A stretch of DNA of 64,000 bases. Source: a bacterium. GTDB lineage: Bacteria; UBP6; UBA1177; JAKLFG01. Positions 60,057-64,000 of this stretch are shown piece by piece. The translations under genes were made by a program, and so were the position numbers. Within the stretch, counting starts at the first letter, position 1; every line of letters starts with the position of its first letter. Under the pieces are notes generated by a model, which worked only from the letters and a program-made list of their open reading frames with translations, made no database searches and had not been told where the DNA came from. Location: positions 98,395 to 162,394 of the forward strand of contig JAKLIW010000004.1 in the NCBI GenBank assembly GCA_022709425.1. Direction: 5' to 3'.

Positions 60057-60989
60057 CTAGCCGTCCTTGAGTATCGCCTCGGCGATCTCTTTCTCGACCG
60101 CGGCGACCCGGCCGGTCTCTATCTGGCAGGTGCCGGCGTTGCGATGACCGCCGCCGCCGTATTTGAGCATCAGTTCACCGATGTTGGTTTTCGAGGTGCG
60201 GTTGAGTATCGATTTGCCGACGCTGAGGACCATCTTTTCCTTCTTGAGCCCCCACATCTTGGTGATGCTGATGTTGCAGTAGGGGAAGAGGGCATAGAGG
60301 ACGAAACGGTTCCCGGCGTAGATGACCGTCTCGCGTGAGAGGTCGACCGTGACGAGGTTGCGGGTCACTTTGGCGTTGCGCTGCATCATGGCGCGGAAGA
60401 GGTCCTGATGTTCGAAGTAGAGATCTGCCCGTTCCTTGACATCGGGGTTTTGGAGAATGTCGTCGATCCCTTTGCTGCGGACGAGATCTATGAGCGCTAT
60501 CATCAGGTCGTAGTTGCTGATGCGAAAATCACGGAAACGACCCAATCCGGTGCGCGGGTCCATCAGAAAATTGAGCAATACCCACTTGTCGGGGTTGAGG
60601 ATCTCGTTGATGGAGAATTGCGCCGCGTCGGCCTTATCGACCGCCGCCATCATTTCCGGGGTGATGCGCGAAAGGGTCTTGCTTCCCTGATAATGATTGT
60701 AGACCACCCGGGCGGCGGAGGGGGCGTCAGGGTCGATGATATGATTGGAGCGGCGCATGGTGACGCGGAGCGTTTCGCTCAAATGGTGGTCGAAACAGAG
60801 ATGGACGCCGTCCACGTAGGGAAGGTTGGTCGTGATGTCGCGCCCCGATATCTCGATAAGGCCGTCCTGCATGTCTTTGGGGTGAACGAACTTTACCTCG
60901 TCGATGAGGCCGAGTTCCTTGAAAATGGCGCCACACACAAGGCCGTCGAAATCGCTACGCGTGACGAGTCGGAATTTCCGGTCCGGCAT
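60057..60989 (-). CDS. DHH/DHHA1 family phosphoesterase
   Basis: A 310-residue cytoplasmic Mn-dependent phosphoesterase. RSDFDGLVCGAI is motif I (DxD), CFDHHLSE is the DHH motif, and GGGGHRNAGTCQIE near the C-terminus is the DHHA1 substrate-binding motif. Relatives hydrolyse short RNA (NrnA), cyclic-di-AMP products or exopolyphosphate; which applies here cannot be told. It has its own near-consensus promoter and GGGAGG before ATG 60989. Confidence 0.88.
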   Translation of the reverse strand: MPDRKFRLVTRSDFDGLVCGAIFKELGLIDEVKFVHPKDMQDGLIEISGRDITTNLPYVDGVHLCFDHHLSETLRVTMRRSNHIIDPDAPSAARVVYNHYQGSKTLSRITPEMMAAVDKADAAQFSINEILNPDKWVLLNFLMDPRTGLGRFRDFRISNYDLMIALIDLVRSKGIDDILQNPDVKERADLYFEHQDLFRAMMQRNAKVTRNLVTVDLSRETVIYAGNRFVLYALFPYCNISITKMWGLKKEKMVLSVGKSILNRTSKTNIGELMLKYGGGGHRNAGTCQIETGRVAAVEKEIAEAILKDG

Positions 60990-61023
60990 CGATACCTCCC
61001 TTGGGAAGATGCAGGTTCACGGG

Positions 61024-61052
61024 ACTATAGCCGTCGGAAAAAATAATGTCAA
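61024..61052 (-). promoter_or_regulatory. Sigma-70 promoter of the DHH phosphoesterase gene
   Basis: On the minus strand TTGACA (61052-61047), 17 bases, TATAGT (61029-61024), 35 bases before the ATG. Confidence 0.78.
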
Positions 61053-61067
61053 GGAATGAGGCTCGGG

Positions 61068-62618
61068 TTAGTTGTCGAGCACAAAGAAGGTGACGCGGCG
61101 GTTCCGGGCGCGGTCAGATTCAAGGTCGCTCGACGCGACCGGTTCGTCGGCGCCGAGTCCTTTGGTTTGGATGCGTTTGGATTCGATATCGTGATCGATG
61201 AGCCATAACTTTATGGCCTGTGCCCGCTTGAGGGCCAGTTCGGGTTTTTCGTTCCGATCGGCGTGTCCTTCAATGCGTATCCGCAGAGTGAAATTCGCGG
61301 AGAGTAGAAGGTTGAGTTTCTCCAATTTTACGCGCGACTCATCGGTGAAGGTGGTGCTGTCGCCGAGGAAGTAAATGATATCGGGCATCGGAGTACCGGT
61401 CTTGGGTTCGATCTTTTTTACCGGCGCCGGTGCGGGCGTCGGTGCGGGAGCCGGGGCCGCAATGGCCTCTTTCGGCTTGGACTGGAGTTCGACCGTTTTT
61501 GCCTGCGGAGAAGATTCCGGCTTTTTTACCGCCGGTTTCTTTTCTTCGACCTTTTTCGGTTCTTTCTGATCCTTGGGGGCCAGATCCAGTTCGATCACCT
61601 GCGGTCGTTTCACCTCGACCTCTCCGGGGCGCTTCGAGGGATCGAGAATGATCGTCGGCGCCGTCTGAGGCATCGGTCCGTCGGTATCCTCGTCCGCCGG
61701 TCGTTTTTCTTTTTTCTCCTGTCGCAGGGTCCACGTCAAGCCTGCGAAAGCGCGGAATTGCGGCGTGGCGAAGCCTTTGACGATACCGGCGCCGGCGCCG
61801 ACCGTCAATGCGATATTCGCCGGGGCGTGCCACCACGTCCCCGAGAGGGTCGCCTCCATCGGCGATTCGGCACCCTTGCCGAAGGTCTTGCCGGCGGTGG
61901 TCGCCGCCATGAATTCGGTGTTGATGCCCAGTATCTCCGGTATGGCGAACGCGGTCACCAGCAGTCTAAGACCGGCCTGATCGGCAAGCCGGGTGTTGCC
62001 GACGATCGCATCGTTCTGGGTCAGGCGGTAGTAAAGATCGAGTCCGCCGGCCACCCAGCGCGAGGAAATGGAGAAGGCGAGGGTGGGGGAGAAGGTGATG
62101 CCGTCGCTCCCCGACAGTTCGTGCAGGAACTGTCCGGTGGGAAAGGTGATGACCGGTATGAGCGCCATGGAGAAGAGTTTGTTCTCGGTGCGGTAGAGCC
62201 GGGCGCGCAGTGCAAAACGGATATCACCGAGCGTGCCCACTGGAAGTCCATCGGCATCGTTCCAGCCCTCACCATCTTGGAACATGACGGCCGGTATCGC
62301 CAGCGCAAGATCGACCCATTCGAACAGGCCGACCGAAAGCGAGAGATCGGCGGCCAGATGGTTGCCCACGACCGTACGCACCACGGCGTCGCTGTTTGGG
62401 TCGGTTATGATGATGGGGTTCCGCGAATAGTCGAAAAAGATCCCCATCCCGAACGAAAGGCTTTCCATCATTTCGCCACTGATGAGTGAGAGTCGGTCGT
62501 TCGCAAAGAGGGAGGGTTCGTAGTTCTCGGCGTCGGCGACCGGTCCGGCCGCAACCGCCACCCCTAACGGCATGACCAGACATGCCGCGAGGGTCAGTGT
62601 AAGCAGATAGTTTTTCAT
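61068..62618 (-). CDS. OmpA-family outer-membrane protein with beta-barrel and charged linker
   Basis: A 516-residue protein. Signal peptide YLLTLTLAACLVMPLGVAVA. Residues about 25-300 are beta-rich strands of an outer-membrane barrel. Residues 300-415 are a Lys/Pro/Glu-rich linker (KKEKRPADEDTDG, then APAPAPTPAPAPV). The C-terminal ~100 residues are an OmpA-type peptidoglycan-binding domain: LRIRIEGHADRNEKPELALK, then GADEPVASSDLESDRARNRR. It anchors the outer membrane to the cell wall. It is 17 bases from the collagen-like gene upstream and likely shares its transcript. Confidence 0.9.
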   Translation of the reverse strand: MKNYLLTLTLAACLVMPLGVAVAAGPVADAENYEPSLFANDRLSLISGEMMESLSFGMGIFFDYSRNPIIITDPNSDAVVRTVVGNHLAADLSLSVGLFEWVDLALAIPAVMFQDGEGWNDADGLPVGTLGDIRFALRARLYRTENKLFSMALIPVITFPTGQFLHELSGSDGITFSPTLAFSISSRWVAGGLDLYYRLTQNDAIVGNTRLADQAGLRLLVTAFAIPEILGINTEFMAATTAGKTFGKGAESPMEATLSGTWWHAPANIALTVGAGAGIVKGFATPQFRAFAGLTWTLRQEKKEKRPADEDTDGPMPQTAPTIILDPSKRPGEVEVKRPQVIELDLAPKDQKEPKKVEEKKPAVKKPESSPQAKTVELQSKPKEAIAAPAPAPTPAPAPVKKIEPKTGTPMPDIIYFLGDSTTFTDESRVKLEKLNLLLSANFTLRIRIEGHADRNEKPELALKRAQAIKLWLIDHDIESKRIQTKGLGADEPVASSDLESDRARNRRVTFFVLDN

Positions 62619-62635
62619 GCCGACGTTCCTGTCCG

Positions 62636-64000
62636 TTACAGTGTCGTCAGCGAGCAGCCGCCGCCACCGGTGACCTGTATCTGCTCGGCCGTCGTGCCGT
62701 TGCAGATATATTTGGTGTCATCGACCTCGTTTTCTTCGAGGATGCCGTTGTCGGCAATGCTCGCGGTCCCTTGTCCGTCGTCTATGCCGCTCCGAACGCG
62801 CTGGCCGCCTTGGCCGAAGGTGTCGCAGTTCGTACCGACCTGATCATCAACAGCCACCAGCGCATTGTGACCGCTGAGCCCGTCGGTCCCCGCCTCTCCG
62901 TTGCAGATGTAGTAGGTTTCCTTCGCGTCGATCTCCCCCGCTTCCAAGGTACCGTTGTCGTTGTCATCCGCACCGCTTTCTATCTTTTTGCCGCCGTGGG
63001 GACAGTTATCGCCCGGCTCCTCGTCGGTGGTCTTCACCGCCACATTCTTGCCGTCACTGCCGGTGGGGCCGGCCGGTCCATCCGCGCCGTCGGTTCCCGC
63101 TTCGCCTCTGCAGTCGAGCACATCCCAGACGGAATCCTTGTTGATATCCTCATCGGCATCCTTGGTTCCATCGCCGTTCAGGTCCCAACAGGCCAGACCG
63201 TTGGTGCCTTTAGCGCCGGTCGCGCCGGTGGCGCCGGCCGGGCCGGTGGCGCCGGTCAGCCCGATGGGGCCGCGCGGTCCGGTCTCGCCGATGGGGCCCT
63301 GCGGCCCGGTGGCGCCGGTGGCGCCCTGCGGTCCGGTCATACCTTGGGCGCCGATGCAGTCAAGAGCATCCCATGCGTCATCGCCGTTGATGTCCTCTGC
63401 GGGGTCCATTTCTCCATCCTCATCGATATCCCAGCAGGCCAGACCGGGTATGCCCTCGACGCCATTGCAGACATTGGCCATCGAATCGACCTCGAGCGGA
63501 TCGAGGAGGGTATCGTTATCGTCGTCCAGACCGAAGCGGATACGTTGCCCCGTGACAGAGGCGGGACAGGCGGAGCCGACCAGAGTGTCGACGACCGAAA
63601 GCATGTTCTTGCCATCGGCTCCCGGCGTTCCGGCATCGCCCTTGTCCCCCTTGTCGCCTTTCAGACCCGTTGCGCCGTCAGCGCCGTTGGTGCCGTCGAT
63701 GCCCGGAGCGCCGTCGCAGAGGTAGAAAGGAAGAGGGTCGATCTCGGCGCCTTCGAGCACGGCATTATCGTCGAGGTCGAGACCGGTCTGTACCATCACG
63801 CCACCGTTCTCGCAGTTGAGGCCCGGATCCTCATCGGTCACGATGGCAAGCGTATTGTGACCGTTGTCGCCTGCGGGGCCAACTTCGCCCTGCGGACCGA
63901 TCTCTCCTTGCGGGCCCGTCGCGCCGGTGAGACCTATCGGCCCCTGCGGGCCTTCGGGACCGGTGAGACCTATCGGCCCCTGCGGGCCTTCGGGACCGGT
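62636..64000 (-). CDS. Collagen-like repeat protein with DUF7151-type units (N-terminus outside window)
   Basis: At least 454 residues; the frame stays open to the right edge, where the N-terminus lies. Blocks of Gly-X-Y triplets (GATGPQGPIGETGPRGPIGL) alternate with DUF7151-type units that share the pattern G-x-D-D-(N/D)-x-x-L-x-x-x-E-(I/V)-D followed by Y-I/L-C-N/D-G. Other units read ACWDLNGDGTKDADEDINKD, a calcium-loop-like acid-rich pattern. There is a pair of Cys per unit. The protein ends GGGGCSLTTL. It is probably a secreted, fibrous or surface protein. The 36-bp repeats at its N-terminal edge suggest length variation. Confidence 0.85.
   Translation of the reverse strand, partial: TGPEGPQGPIGLTGPEGPQGPIGLTGATGPQGEIGPQGEVGPAGDNGHNTLAIVTDEDPGLNCENGGVMVQTGLDLDDNAVLEGAEIDPLPFYLCDGAPGIDGTNGADGATGLKGDKGDKGDAGTPGADGKNMLSVVDTLVGSACPASVTGQRIRFGLDDDNDTLLDPLEVDSMANVCNGVEGIPGLACWDIDEDGEMDPAEDINGDDAWDALDCIGAQGMTGPQGATGATGPQGPIGETGPRGPIGLTGATGPAGATGATGAKGTNGLACWDLNGDGTKDADEDINKDSVWDVLDCRGEAGTDGADGPAGPTGSDGKNVAVKTTDEEPGDNCPHGGKKIESGADDNDNGTLEAGEIDAKETYYICNGEAGTDGLSGHNALVAVDDQVGTNCDTFGQGGQRVRSGIDDGQGTASIADNGILEENEVDDTKYICNGTTAEQIQVTGGGGCSLTTL
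63926..64000 (-). repeat. 36-bp perfect tandem repeat within the collagen-like gene
   Basis: Two identical 36-base units (63926-63961 and 63962-63997) and the start of a third at the window edge. Each encodes 12 residues of Gly-X-Y triplets (GLTGPEGPQGPI). The array may continue outside. Confidence 0.9.

Noticed and set aside
62955..63725. A 256-residue + strand Ser/Pro/Val-rich open frame
   Set aside because: It is the mirror image of the collagen-like repeats in the real gene on the other strand.
63926..64000. 36-bp direct repeats considered as CRISPR
   Set aside because: They are perfectly in frame and encode Gly-X-Y triplets of the collagen-like protein.
1..64000. tRNA, rRNA, integrase or transposase genes that would define a mobile island
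   Set aside because: None was recognised by eye; mobility is argued only from the asnS fragment, repeats and composition.

Overview
The window is about 64 kb of a Gram-negative bacterial chromosome. It shows outer-membrane beta-barrel and OmpA proteins, lipoprotein signals, a Wzm/Wzt polysaccharide exporter, a LolCDE-like transporter and type IV pilins. The pilins sit behind sigma-54 type promoters. Aspartate/threonine-rich lipoproteins with Lcl/DUF1566 domains and collagen-like DUF7151-type repeat proteins suggest a deltaproteobacterial or Myxococcota-like lineage or a related candidate phylum. That placement is inference; no rRNA, tRNA or ribosomal-protein gene in the window can settle it.

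Bases 1-11.1 kb: the 3' part of asnS is followed by two large paralogous GT-C type membrane proteins, a YfhO-like membrane protein, tilS, and two type IV pilins on either side of a TMTC-like membrane glycosyltransferase with a helical-repeat tail. A second copy of the last ~150 bp of asnS lies between the two GT-C paralogs. It reads as a relic of recombination at a conserved island border. A pilin-glycosylation locus is the most economical reading.

Bases 11.1-38.2 kb: a surface-polysaccharide cluster in one long, tightly overlapping + strand operon. It starts at a sigma-70 type promoter before wzm. It encodes the ABC exporter Wzm/Wzt, a methyltransferase, seven GT2-type enzymes (one fused to GT4), four further GT4 enzymes, a GT11 fucosyltransferase, a GT-C protein, an AsnB-type amidotransferase, an epimerase, and a three-gene set resembling UDP-L-QuiNAc/L-FucNAc synthesis. 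galE closes it on the opposite strand. Between wzm and wzt lies a four-helix-bundle (IVP/S23) gene flanked by oppositely oriented GTTGAGCG / CGCTCAAC repeat arrays and a perfect 16-bp inverted repeat. This is the most unusual arrangement in the window.

Bases 38.3-45.3 kb: a third pilin with its own sigma-54 like promoter, a membrane ankyrin protein with a ten-cysteine tail, a MarR-type regulator, a secreted seven-repeat RCC1 protein, M18 aminopeptidase, an Lcl-domain lipoprotein and a membrane protein of unknown function.

Bases 45.3-51.2 kb: a minus-strand operon of TetR regulator, LolA-like protein, two FtsX/LolE permeases, LolD-like ATPase and outer-membrane protein. Its promoter overlaps or abuts a perfect 16-bp palindrome that is a likely TetR operator. 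It probably moves lipid or lipoprotein to the outer membrane.

Bases 51.2-54.2 kb: a divergent two-gene McrBC-type modification-dependent restriction system with an unrecognised N-terminal domain and lower GC than its neighbours. Bases 54.3-64 kb: a methyltransferase, LemA and two TPM-domain proteins, a structured hairpin-rich repeat, a BatD-like/DUF58/MoxR set, a DHH phosphoesterase, an OmpA-family protein, and a collagen-like repeat protein running off the right edge. No tRNA, rRNA, CRISPR array, transposase or integrase was found.
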